A DNA stretch of 64,000 nucleotides, taken from Aphrocallistes beatrix (taxonomy: Eukaryota; Porifera; Hexactinellida; Sceptrulophora; Aphrocallistidae). Below the pieces are notes generated by a model. That model ran no database searches. It worked only from the letters and a program-made list of their open reading frames with translations, and was not told where the DNA came from. Location of the stretch: positions 3,162,001-3,226,000 of the forward strand of contig OY725502.1 in assembly GCA_963281255.1 (NCBI GenBank). The letters run 5' to 3'. The position numbers and the translations under genes were made by a program. Shown here in pieces: positions 33,616-43,734 of this stretch; position 1 is the first letter of the stretch, and the number at the start of each line of letters is the position of its first letter.

Positions 33616-34854
33616 CTAGAAGCATTGTAAAGAATAATTTAGATTTTCAGACAATATGAAAATAATCCCAGAATTAGAAATGGAAATGCCATACGGTTTA
33701 TCAAATTCTCCCTTTTCATTCCCTTTTCTCCCAATCGTGTGGAGTAGCTCTCCGGAGTTCGCTACTATCTTTATACTGTTACGTCTGCGATCGCTAAAGA
33801 TTATATTCTGCTCAGCATCCAGGCAGAAGAAGAAAGGAGAATTTACGAAACACTCCTGCCCTTGTCCCTGTGATACGCATGAAGTAAGGAGGTCTCCACT
33901 TCTGAAGAAGAAGTGAACGCAGTAGGGACTCTCGTCCAACACTAGAACTTTATCTAGAGCCAGTTTTACGTCATGCGGATACTTGAGAGATCCCTTCCCG
34001 AGAAAGGTTTGGAATTGAAATTGTTTATCGAACACAGACACTCTGTTGTTAAGTGAATCCGCTATATACACATCTCCATTGCTGTCTACACTCAAACCAT
34101 GAGGATATGCCAGCTGTCCTTTAATACTTCCTTTACCACCTGCTGTGTTGGTGAGTTTGTGGCTTAGCTTACTAAATTGGAATACTTTGTGCAAATAGGT
34201 GTCTGTAACATAGATGTGGCTCTCTGTGACTGCAATTCCCCAAGGTCTATCGAGAATTTCATTTCCAAACTTAGAGAGAAACTCTCCTTGAAAAGATATC
34301 ACCTGGACACGACTGTTGTTAAAATCCGCTATGTACACCTCATGATTCTGCTCGTCGAGTGTCAGTCCACAACCATCAATCTCTTTCTCACCTTTTCCAT
34401 TCTTTCCCATTACTATAACAGGTTCTCGTTTCTCTAAATAATCCGGTGCTTGCAACTGTTCCACTTCTCCAAATGTGGAGATCTGGGACAGAACAAAGGA
34501 GAGGTTAGGACAACTAAAGGAGAGATTGGGAAATGGGGTAGGAACTGATAGCTGCTGCTTGGCTTGTTGATACACGATCCTTGCTTGCTCGTGTACGGGT
34601 AAGTTAAGGTTAACCTTCATACTCAATTCTTGGAGATGGAGTTGTGTTTTTTCCAACTCTTTCAAGGCCGCGACACGAGCGGTCTCTTTGCTGTCAAAGA
34701 CCTCTCGAAACTGAAGGATCTTTTCCAGGAGAAAACTTTTCCTGGAGATCAGTTGATCAATCAGCTGGAGAAATGTTTGTTCGATTTGTGCGACAATACA
34801 ATCGAAGTGCGCTACTTTATCGATAGGGAGCATTTGTGGCATATTTGAAGCCAT
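33616..34854 (-). CDS. Coiled-coil / NHL-repeat protein (TRIM-like, lacks RING), 412 aa
   Basis: A single-exon frame from ATG 34854 to the stop at 33616. Residues about 20-100 are amphipathic and Glu/Gln/Leu-rich, fitting a coiled coil (FREVFDSKETARVAALKELE). From about 145 to the end are six NHL-type blades. Clear ones contain EVYIADFNNSRVQVIS, DVYIADSLNNRVSVFD and IIFSDRRRNSIKI; the second (HIYVTDTYLHKVFQFS) and last are weaker. The arrangement matches the C-terminal half of TRIM2/3/71-type proteins, whose propeller binds protein or RNA. No RING or B-box cysteines are present, so ubiquitin ligase activity is not expected. A TATTTAAG box lies about 60 bases upstream (34911-34918). A decayed relative is at 60930-61838. 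Confidence 0.85.
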   Translation of the reverse strand: MASNMPQMLPIDKVAHFDCIVAQIEQTFLQLIDQLISRKSFLLEKILQFREVFDSKETARVAALKELEKTQLHLQELSMKVNLNLPVHEQARIVYQQAKQQLSVPTPFPNLSFSCPNLSFVLSQISTFGEVEQLQAPDYLEKREPVIVMGKNGKGEKEIDGCGLTLDEQNHEVYIADFNNSRVQVISFQGEFLSKFGNEILDRPWGIAVTESHIYVTDTYLHKVFQFSKLSHKLTNTAGGKGSIKGQLAYPHGLSVDSNGDVYIADSLNNRVSVFDKQFQFQTFLGKGSLKYPHDVKLALDKVLVLDESPYCVHFFFRSGDLLTSCVSQGQGQECFVNSPFFFCLDAEQNIIFSDRRRNSIKIVANSGELLHTIGRKGNEKGEFDKPYGISISNSGIIFILSENLNYSLQCF

Positions 34855-34910
34855 TTCTTTTGGTGTGAATTTTTGTTTGAATAGAACTAGAGAACTTTAC
34901 TGAATTCTCT

Positions 34911-34918
34911 CTTAAATA
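34911..34918 (-). promoter_or_regulatory. Possible TATA box of the NHL gene
   Basis: TATTTAAG on the minus strand, about 57 bases before the ATG. Position and sequence fit, but no transcript start is known. Confidence 0.4.
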
Positions 34919-35532
34919 GGTAACCAGAAATGTCACGAGGTATTGAAGTTATTTCGCCCTAAATATAGCCTATTGTGCACTGTAATGACAAACCATATTT
35001 TAACAACGAATTCTGGTAATTAGTTGTGATAAGGTCTTGACTACAAGTATTGATGATTAACACAATGGACTTTTCCTGAGATTTGTAAAACGAAGGTCTT
35101 CATTTATACCTAGGGTGACCATACGTCCTTTTTTTTTTCGCGGACAGTCCAATATTTTCGCCAAATTCTGGATGGCTTATTGTACCGCGGGTTCAATAGG
35201 ATCCTGCAATTTCTTTGTCATAAGCTCTAATTGACGCTTGTCCCCTGACCATTCAAAATTATATCCGTACTCGTGAGACTATTTGTTAGCTTTTATTGTC
35301 CATATTTCTCATTAGCAGTTACATTCATTTTAAAATATTTCAGATGATCTGGATTTTTTTAGTCAATACTCTCAGTCTATGAAGTTAATATACGTAGATG
35401 CTAGTGCTTTCTCAAACAATTATCATAACATGCTTCCAGCTTATTATATATTAATATGGAAATATTTAATCCTGTACACAGGCATTCTTCCCTAGGGATA
35501 CTAGGTTTACAATTGTGGAATTATTATTAAAA
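34919..35532. other. Intergenic
   Basis: AT-rich. 35111-35165 (AGGGTGACCATACGTCC) looks like the end of a common MITE type, with no partner seen. No gene. Confidence 0.4.
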
Positions 35533-35974
35533 ATGTCGACTCATCATCGAATTATGACGTCATTGTCACCTTTTTATAATTAGAAATTTCAGTTTTTCTA
35601 CCATAACTCAGCTATTTTAAGTGATAGAAGGCTGAAATTTTAATAAAATGTGTATATTAATATGTCTCACATATGATACAACTCTCATCCAAATATGATG
35701 ACTCATCACTTTGTTATGACGTAATCATTACGCATCAAAATTTTAAAAATTGACTAATTTGGTGATTGTTCGTGCGATATCGATTATAACATTAGGACAG
35801 ACATATTTAGAGATGTTTTCTCCTTTATAATTAGTCATTCTGACCCCAGGCGCCCTGCGGGCGCGGGAGCCTCCGGTGGACATAAAGTGTCCGCCAGCCG
35901 CACAGCGCAAGCAAGCGAAGCGCAATTGTACATAGACATATATACAAACATTAATCGAGTTTTAATAGTAAGGG
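35533..35974 (+). repeat. CGCTT repeat, copy 7, left-truncated
   Basis: It starts inside the consensus at AAAATGTCGACTCATCATCG and ends GCGAAGCGCAATTG at 35928. An inverted left-end motif (ATTAATCGAGTTTTAATAG) at 35950-35974 belongs to a neighbouring copy on the other strand. Confidence 0.8.
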
Positions 35975-36213
35975 TTATATCAGGAAATGAAAGGTTTACC
36001 ATCAGACTGAATACACGCAATCTAGTTTTCTCAAATTGAGTTCGATCAGTTCAAGTTCAATAAGTTCGTTCTTTCACCTTTCATTCTATGAAATTAATTA
36101 ACGCTAAAGGGAATTAATGACATTGAATTAATACTAAAGATAAGCCTATTGATAGCTTTGTGTAAACTCGTGGATGTCAAAAGCTTCATGCTTTTAATCA
36201 TTTTTACTAAAAA

Positions 36214-36691
36214 CAAGCGCGATTGGCTTGCTTGCGCTGCGCAGCTGGCGGACACTTCGTGTCCGCCGGAGGCTCCCTTCGGTCGCCTGGAGGTGACATT
36301 GGTTAATTAAACGGGATATATCATCTCTAAATATGTCCATCTTAGTTTTAAAATCGATATCACTCGAAAAAACACCAAATTTGTCAATTTTTAAAATTTT
36401 GATGAGTAATGATGACGTCATAGCAAAGTGATGAGTCATCATTTTTTGATGATAGTTGCATCATATGTGAGACGTGTTAGGATACAGATTCTATTAAAAT
36501 TTCAGCCTTATAATGGCTGAGTTATGCCCGAATAACTGTACAACTTTTAAAAATGTGACAATGACGTCATAATTCCATGATGAGTCGACATTTTGCTCTG
36601 AACTCAGAACTTACTGGAGCCATAGCCAAAAGACCCCACATGCCAAAAATCAGCTTTCTGCGCCTGGCAGTTTCTTCAATCAATTCATTAC

Positions 36692-36746
<55 letters not shown>

Positions 36747-36771
36747 TTAATCGAGTTTTAATAGTAAGGAT
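36214..36771 (-). repeat. CGCTT repeat, copy 8, most complete
   Basis: Minus orientation. The body is 36214-36693, followed by a (TA)n tract to 36738 and the left-end motif at 36746-36771 (ATTAATCGAGTTTTAATAG then TAAGGAT). In its own orientation this is left motif, microsatellite, ~480-bp body, hairpin (GGCGGACAC...GTGTCCGCC) and the CGCTTG end: the model for the whole family. Confidence 0.85.
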
Positions 36772-36892
36772 GCTCCCAGTTAGTATATATTGCAATGCTA
36801 TTATGCTTTGCTGCATTTGTCAAACTTGACAATCTGTAGCACTGACCAGTCGTTTCAATTGTCAATCTGGCTTTTATTGCCACTGACCCCTT

Positions 36893-37315
36893 GAATACAA
36901 GTCATTTCGCACCTAAACCATTTCGTACTCTTTCCATTTCGTACTTAATTGCAATTTCGTACCTAACACAATTTCGTACCTAATACAATTTCGTACTCAT
37001 TACAATTTCGTACCTAACACAATTTCGTACCTAATACAATTTCGTACTCATTACAATTTCGTACCTAACACAATTTCGTATTTATAAAAACACAGTTTCG
37101 TATTTATAAAAACACAGTTTCGTATTTATAAAAACACAATTTCGTATTTATAAAAACACAATTTCGTATTTATAAAAACACAATTTCGTGTTTATAAAAA
37201 CACAAATCTGAAAGTGTATTGAGTACGAAAGAGTATTGGGTACGAAAGTGTATTGGGTACGAAAGTGTCATAATTAAGGTACGAAAGAGTGTTGGGTACG
37301 AAGTGACCGATACCC
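36893..37315. mobile_element. Tandem-repeat MITE, copy B (423 bp)
   Basis: A perfect 8-bp duplication GACCCCTT lies at 36885-36892 and 37316-37323. Same ends and unit types as copy A at 15742-16035, but with more repeat units, which accounts for most of the 129-bp length difference. It ends about 110 bp before the Hsp70 start codon. Confidence 0.9.
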
Positions 37316-37388
37316 GACCCCTTCCAGTCGATGTCAATATCCACCTCGTATATACGTGTATTTACCTTAGCTACTTATAAGCAGATCC

Positions 37389-37395
37389 TATAAAA
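37389..37395 (+). promoter_or_regulatory. TATA box of the Hsp70-like gene
   Basis: TATAAAA 32 bases before the ATG at 37427. No clear heat-shock element (inverted nGAAn repeats) is visible between the upstream MITE and this box, so heat induction is unproven. Confidence 0.5.
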
Positions 37396-37426
37396 CTCTC
37401 CAATACTCAATCGATTATCTCACATA

Positions 37427-40044
37427 ATGGCAGCTGTGGGTATAGATCTGGGCACTACACAATGTCGTGTGGCTGTATTCCATCATGGAAAGGTAGAGAT
37501 ACTCTCTAACGAACAAGGCACTATTTGCACGCCTAGTTATGTGGCATTTACAGACACGGAGCGTCACATTGGCAACACAGCTAAAAGTCAACTGTCGCAA
37601 AACTCATCCAACACTGTTTACGATTGCAAGCGTTTGATGGGGCGACTATTCATGGATAAAATTGTTCAATCAAATCTGAAACAGTTGCCTTTCATTGTTT
37701 CCTGTGTAGGAGATAGGCCTAGAGTACAGGTCAAGGATAAGGGTATTGATCGTCCTTTCTCTCCTGAGGAGATAACAGCAATGATGTTACAGAGAATGCG
37801 TGGGTTGGCTGAAGCACATTTAGGTGTTGCTGTGTCAGACGTTGTTGTGAGTGTGCCAGCTTACTTTAACAATGCACAGAGACGAGCCACTATGGACGCA
37901 TGTGCTATAGCCAATCTCCGTCCACTCAGGCTCTTAAACGATACCACAGCTTCAGTTCTCACTTACGGAGTTGGGAGAAAATTTGGAGGAGAGAAATTTG
38001 TCCTTATTTATGATCTAGGCAGTGGAAGTTTCGATGTGTCGGTGGTTAGTATTGACGATGGCATATTTGAAGTGTTAAGTATTTTTGGTGATAGTCATTT
38101 AGGAGGGAGGGATTTTGATAATCATGTGGCGAATTATTTGGTGGCAGAGTTTCATCGTCGATTTAAAAAGGATCTGAGGAGCAATAAGAAAGCTATGTGT
38201 CGTGTCCGAACAGCTTCTGAACGTGCCAAGTGCGAGCTTTCTAACAGCCAGAAAACCATGATTGAGTTGGACTCACTTTTTGAAGGTATTGATTTCTACA
38301 CAAGTTTAACACGTGCACAGTTTGAAGATCTAAATCAGGACCTATTTAAAAAGACTCTAAGTGAGGTAGAGAATGCACTGACGTGTGCTAACAAGACCTG
38401 CACTGACATACATGAGGTAGTGTTAGTAGGAGGTTCTACTCGTATCCCGATGATTCAACGAATGCTGAAGGAGATGTTCGGTGGCAGAGAGCTGAGTAGG
38501 AGTGTCAATCCTGATGAAGCAGTAGCACATGGCGCAGCTGTTCAAGCTGCCATTCTGCAAGGATATGGGTACTTGTCTTCATACTTAGAATAGGAATTTC
38601 AATCACACATATTATCATACCGAGTGGTTACTGCCACTGCTGAAATCCTTGTTCTTCCGATCGATCGGAATCATTAGCCAAAACCATGGACTTATTGCCA
38701 CTAACCGATCAGACCAATAAGGACGACATTAGTTATTGAGCTGCAGGCCCGGTCCGTGGAAATTTCCTCACCCATTTTTATATAACAACTGTCCCGTTTT
38801 TAGCGGGACGTCCCGCTTTTTTCACTCTTCTATTGACCTAATTTTGTCGAGTGTCCCGCTTTTACATGAAATTTCCCCATAATGTCCCGCTTTTTTTACT
38901 CTATGTCTAATACATTATATTGCGTACCGCCATGTCCCAATTCAACGCTGCGTCCCGCTTTTATCATGACTCAGGTTGGCATGTATGCACCTGGTTAAAG
39001 TTTGATTTGATAAATATGATCTTCCAATAGGTATGGTAATTTGAGATTTGGAAAAGTGTGATAATTTGAGACTTGAAATTTTCAATAATTTTCAGTATAG
39101 TTTTACATATAAATTTGAGTTTCCCCTTGAGTGGCTGAAGACGCTTATTCATATGAGTGTACTATTCAAGTATATTATATGAAATTCGAAATTTCGACAG
39201 AATCGATATGAAAGATTTTTATTGGGGCCTTGCCTTGCTAATGATTCGAGGTGGTTTTCCTCAAATTCATACTTGCCAACTGTCCTGCTTTTGGCGGGAC
39301 GTTCCTGAATCCGATCCCGACCTCAAAACCCTAACCTGATTCCAAATGTGGTATAACATATATGTGCAAAATTCCTTTTCTAGGCCAGTTAAAGACATTC
39401 TGGTGATAGATTTGATGGCCCATTCACTTGGTGTGGAGGTTGAGAAAGGAGTTATGTCGCGAACTATAACACGCAACTCCTCCATCCCGAACAATAGCTG
39501 TATGATGTTCACTACATACTCCGAACGGTCGTGTGGTATTAGTTTAAGGGTGTACGAAGGTGAAGAAAAACTCGCGAAAGATAACAGACTGATTGGTGAA
39601 TTCCAGTTGGGTGGTCTCCCTCCAGCGCCAAGAGGTGTACCAAAAGTAGAAGTGACATTCCATGTAGACGTCAACGGTCTACTAACTTTAAAAGCCGAAG
39701 ATAAAACTAAAGATTGGAAAAAGCTCGACGTTACCATTGATACTAGATACGGACTTTCTGATGAGGAGATAAAGAAGATGAGAGATGTGTGTGAGATATT
39801 CCGTGTGGAAGATTTCAAACAGAGAGAGCGAGTAGGTGCTAAAAATAGACTTGAAAGCTATGCACTAGATGTCAGGAGCAATCTGGATGGCACTGGTGTG
39901 TGTGAGGGAGACAGAGTGAAGGTACTAGCTAAGATAGAAAAAGCACTGACATGGATTGATTCCACTCAGTCGTCCACTAAAGAGGATATAGACGGAGTTT
40001 ATTATGAGTTAGTGAAAGCATGCAAGAGTGTTAGGATTGTATGA
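37427..40044 (+). CDS. Divergent Hsp70 chaperone, two exons, 600 aa
   Basis: Joined exons 37427-38568 and 39384-40044; intron 38569-39383 has GT..AG ends and splits codon 381. The ATPase domain (1-385) has GIDLGTT at 5-11, K68 in CKRLMGRLF, VPAYFNNAQRR at 143-153 and VLVGGSTRIP at 332-341. Two normally invariant sites differ: the NEPTAA motif is NDTTAS (171-176) and DLGGGTFDVS is DLGSGSFDVS (196-205). The substrate-binding half follows (LVIDLMAHSLGVE, SIPNNS, LPPAPRGVPKVEVTF). The C-terminus ends KSVRIV with no EEVD, so docking of TPR co-chaperones is not expected. Length is about 40 less than canonical Hsp70. It is a lineage-specific paralogue, probably with altered ATP cycling. Confidence 0.88.
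38569..39383 (+). other. Intron of the Hsp70-like gene
   Basis: 815 bases, donor G|GTACTTG, acceptor TTCCTTTTCTAG|G. Reading through would hit a stop at 38591-38593. It holds TCCCGCTTTT repeats: five or so between 38790 and 38965, and another block (CAACTGTCCTGCTTTTGGCG) at 39277-39305. These are probably one or two decayed MITE insertions that enlarged the intron. Confidence 0.75.
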
Positions 40045-40469
40045 CTTCATTTAATGTGAAATCCTCACTCAGAAGTGACTGAGATATTTATATCATTTTT
40101 AATTCTGGTCTAAATTGTTATATTTCTAAAGTAACTTTTCTAACATTCCAAGAACTTTTTATTACTCTTTATTATAGAGTTTTTATATATATTTGTTATT
40201 CTACCTTCAATTTGATTTGAGATAATATTACGATTTTGATCATGTAAAGTATCAGTATTTGTGTACAATTATTATATGCACATGGTAAGAGATGTGTACA
40301 TGTACGTCAATAGATTCACATATTTTGTATTTTGTTTACGAACAATGGTGACATTATAAAGTTTTTTGCATGAAGAATTCTGTTAATTTCATTGTGTAAA
40401 CATTTCCTAACTGATATTGAATTGCTCAATTAAATGTATGTATTTAGTGATATTATAATGCATTAGACG
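40045..40469. other. Hsp70 3' flank and TM2 gene 5' flank
   Basis: About 425 bp of AT-rich DNA between two co-oriented genes, with no element ends and no clear AATAAA signal. Confidence 0.5.
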
Positions 40470-41072
40470 ATGTTATCACTGCTATTAGTATTGTTCACAA
40501 TATCTGGTATTGACACTCAATCTAGTTGTGCCACAGCACAGAACTGTACTAACACAACACTAAACAACAACAACAACAACAACAACAACACAGCGGTACA
40601 ATGTATAAACAATACATGCATATGCACGGAGTGTTTCAATATAAACGCACAAGATTTGTGCATACTGAATTCTCGCTGCTATTTATACTCCCAGACAGGA
40701 GTTTGTGAGAGCACTGCAGCTGATTGGTTGACAGCTCTCCTGCTGCATACATTCCTCGGACTGTTAGGCGTTGCTAACTTCTACCTGGGACACATTGGCT
40801 TAGGGGTAACACAGCTCTTCCTCCTCGCACTCACCATTCTCTGTCCCATCCTAGCAGAGTATCCCAGCTACTACCTGTTGGAATCCATCAAGAATAAGAA
40901 CTCTACTTACACAGAGCGTAGGAAGATATGTCTAGGTGTCATAGTGTCTGTGTTATCTGTACTATCCATTGTATCAGGTGGCATAGTGGTGCTATGGTGG
41001 ATAGTAGAGTTAGTGCTGCTGGCTACTAATTCAAGATTGGATGGGAACTGGTGTCAACTCAATACAAAATGA
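40470..41072 (+). CDS. TM2-domain-like secretory-pathway membrane protein, 200 aa
   Basis: A single-exon frame from ATG 40470 to the stop at 41072. Residues 1-16 form a signal peptide (MLSLLLVLFTISGIDT). A cysteine-rich extracellular part (20-80, about ten Cys) contains a nine-Asn run (32-40, an AAC microsatellite in the DNA) and NxT sites. The TM2-like domain is about 86-130: LHTFLGLLGVANFYLGHIGL has the G-x-x-G-x-x-x-FYLG pattern of TM2 proteins, but the usual DRF is ANF at 102-104. An extra hydrophobic stretch at 152-187 follows. TM2D family members have a similar layout (signal peptide, Cys-rich part, TM2 domain) and are linked to Notch and endolysosomal function in animals. The extra segment and the lost DRF make direct equivalence doubtful. 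Confidence 0.75.
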   Translation: MLSLLLVLFTISGIDTQSSCATAQNCTNTTLNNNNNNNNNTAVQCINNTCICTECFNINAQDLCILNSRCYLYSQTGVCESTAADWLTALLLHTFLGLLGVANFYLGHIGLGVTQLFLLALTILCPILAEYPSYYLLESIKNKNSTYTERRKICLGVIVSVLSVLSIVSGGIVVLWWIVELVLLATNSRLDGNWCQLNTK

Positions 41073-41155
41073 ATTGTGATAAATTTAGATTTTTTGATAA
41101 AATCATTATCTATTTATATACACAAGCTTCGCATTCATTGAATTATTCATCATAA

Positions 41156-41673
41156 CAAGCGCGCTTCGCTTGAATCCGCTGTACAACTGGCGGACACTTT
41201 GTGTCCGACGATCATGGGTTTATCTAGGATTTTCCAATCCGGCACTTTTTTGGAGGTGATAAAAGTTATATGGCACCCAAACAGTGGTTTATCTTGTAAT
41301 TCCAGGGGTGATAGCAACCCGGGACCAAAATCGAATCACACTGCAAGCACCTTGGCTCCTCGGACGATACCAGGCTGGCACCTATAAGTGCCGACCGAGC
41401 ACCTAGATAAACCCCTGCCGACGATGCGCCCTTTGGGTGCCTAGGATCATATTGATTAATTATAGGGTAGATAGCATCTCCAAATACGTGTCTTAATGTT
41501 ATAATTGATATCACTCGAAAAATCACAAAATTTTTCAATTTGACAATGACGTCATAATTTCATGATGAGTCGACATTTTCGTCTGAGGTCAGAACTTAGT
41601 GGAGCCATAGCCAAAAGACTCACACATGCCAAAAATCAGCTTTCTGTGCCTGGTAGTTTTTTCAATCAATTCG
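41156..41673 (-). repeat. CGCTT repeat, copy 9, with internal deletion and MITE
   Basis: Minus orientation, from CAAGCGCGCTTCGCTTGA to TTTTCAATCAATTCG. A hAT MITE (41213-41417) is inserted, and the middle from the ATATCACTCGAAAAATCAC block to TGACAATGACGTCATAATTT is deleted. The left-end motif at 41699-41720 is hybridised with a TATTAAGCAGAGTCGA end of another MITE. Confidence 0.8.
41213..41417. mobile_element. hAT-type MITE, 205 bp, intact duplication
   Basis: A perfect 8-bp duplication CCGACGAT lies at 41205-41212 and 41418-41425. The ends are CATGGGTTTATCTAGG and, inverted, CCTAGATAAACCCCTG. The CGCTT repeat on both sides gives the empty site. Confidence 0.92.
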
Positions 41674-41720
41674 TATATATGTGACCCTATTAAGCAGAGT
41701 CGAGTTTTACTAGTAAGGAT

Positions 41721-42437
41721 GGAGATGGCCCTAAACCTTAGTCACTCACTTATAACCTTGAAGTCATGGAGAAAAACATCGCGCATATATTATTGTATCT
41801 AGTAAACTCAAGCAAAAAAATAGAATTGTGAGGGAATTTAAGCCCCATTAGCGTATACGCGAGGGCATGAGCAGGAAGAGATTCGTTGTTCTAAACCGGG
41901 AAATCCTGTGGCAGGAGCGCGAGCGAAAAGTTTGCACTCTTTGGACATATCAATTTATCTATATGATTACAACACAATTGTTGTAGTATGTGTGTGCAAA
42001 ACAACTAGCTTTAAGCACTATTCAAGCAAATAACACTTTCATATTATATTTGATGGAGAGTATGAATAGGAGACATTAAAAAGCATACTCATTGTTCCTT
42101 TGAGACTGAAAATGATTGGACCATTGGAAACCAATCAATACCTGTTTTTCTACAATTTCTAACCATGAGTAAAGGATCAAATTTAACTTAACGACTATAT
42201 AACATTGTGATAAATATGATTGCTGAAGAGTGATGTGGAGAATTCACCATTACATATTCGTTTTGTTTATATTTAACTCGAATTTGTGGCTATTACGTAA
42301 TATTGCATTAACATGGGAGGCTCATGAACAAGGACACGAAGTGTTCTATAGCAGTAAGGGCGTCAGATCGTCAGCCCACTTTTGACCAGGCATCTGATGG
42401 GTAGGCCTGGGCTAGCAGGTGCACCTGGGGAGGCTAG
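41721..42437. other. Intergenic
   Basis: AT-rich with no convincing frame. 42364-42435 has GCTAGCAGGTGCACC/GAGGCTAG motifs that recur after the next element. Confidence 0.4.
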
Positions 42438-42746
42438 CAGGGTTGCCGTGGGGATGAAATTTCAATTCCCATTCCCATATAATTGAATCCCCATAGGAAT
42501 CCTGTGGGAATCCCCACGGGGGAAAAAATCATTCCCATTCCCATCCCATGAGTATGGGGATTCCCAGGGCCGGCGCCATCGGGGGTGTCCTGGGTGTCCG
42601 GACACCCACTACCTCCTCTTTTAGCAAGTTGTACAGTATATATCCCTCTATAGATGGACACCCAGTTTCAGAGAAATCCCTCTTTGGACACCCACTGCCC
42701 ATAAAACATGGCGCCGGCCATGATTCCCATTCCCACGGCAACCCTG
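42438..42746. mobile_element. hAT-type MITE with a nested foldback
   Basis: A perfect 8-bp duplication GAGGCTAG lies at 42430-42437 and 42747-42754. The ends are CAGGGTTGCCGTGGG and, inverted, CCCACGGCAACCCTG. Inside, about 42567-42722 is a second element with ends CAGGGCCGGCGCCAT and ATGGCGCCGGCCATG and TGTCCGGACACCC motifs. Confidence 0.85.
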
Positions 42747-42754
42747 GAGGCTAG

Positions 42755-43641
42755 TGGCTAGGCCTGGGGCGGAAAGTGGGTATACAGAGGCGGTTGGGAG
42801 AGGTTAATGGGTAGGCAGGGGCAACCATGGCCGCCCCACTTTTTAAGAGCTTCTGACGGCCTTGATAGCAGTGAAGCAAGCTAAGCGGCTTCTACGATAC
42901 GCGCTTCTACGATAGAATGTTAATAATATACTAAGTCAAGATAGTCTAAAAGTTATTGCTTACTATTTATTGATCCCAAGATACTTCTCTGTTGAATGCT
43001 TGATCACATTGCAATCTAACTGATATCTTCGTTGACAATCCGTTCACAGTATAAAAGATGTGGTGCATCAACTGTTCCGTGATATTTGAAAAGAGACTGT
43101 GTAGTGTGATTATGTGGAAATATTGTGACACAATCTTGAGTATAGGTATAGTTGATTTATAGGAAATGCTCGATGAGGAGAATTTGAATTTAATCTTGGG
43201 TAAGAGCCTAATTAAATACAAAATCAGAGGTAATTATATCAGATACGTAGAAACCCTCAATCAGTTACTGTGTACTAACCCAGTGGAGATCTACTGTGTC
43301 ACTACTCTGATTGTAGAGAATACTGACATTCCTGTTTGTAATGTTGTAACCTAATAAAAGAGACACACTTCTTATCAAATATTAGCTATTTTCGGTGAGC
43401 AAGATAGTATTCTTAACACACATACACATGCAATAAGTTACAAAGAAAGGTACACATATTTATAAGAAGAGTATACACAAAAAAACAAGACTATACATAT
43501 TATTAATAACATGCGCGCTTCGCACACTTACATTAAACAGAGTCGACTGTATTTCATTAGATTGAGAAACCTCGTTAAAAACCAATCATAATAATATAAT
43601 AACCTTATATTCTACCCATAGGCAAATCGACTCAATATAAT
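42755..43641. other. Intergenic with one small frame
   Basis: The 62-codon frame at 43166-43354 (+) begins MLDEENLNLILGKSLIKYK and ends CNVVT. It is compact and hydrophilic but of unknown family, and could be a genuine small gene or an exon. 43512-43550 has scraps of a CGCTT end and of the AGTCGACTG MITE. Confidence 0.3.
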
Positions 43642-43734
43642 GCCTCACAGTAAAATAACCAAGGATGCAATAATAGCAGAATGGCTTAATACAGGATCAG
43701 CTTAAAATCATTAACTATGTAGAATAGACCTTAA

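Noticed and set aside
36893..37315. Regular direct repeats that could be mistaken for a CRISPR array
   Set aside because: The units are contiguous with no unique spacers, the DNA is eukaryotic, and target duplications show a MITE.
37427..39383. Hsp70 as two separate genes or as truncated by a stop at 38591
   Set aside because: A GT..AG intron with matching phase joins the two frames into one continuous Hsp70.
42434..42754. Gly/Pro-rich frames on both strands
   Set aside because: They lie wholly within a nested MITE and follow its GGGGAT/ATTCCC repeats.
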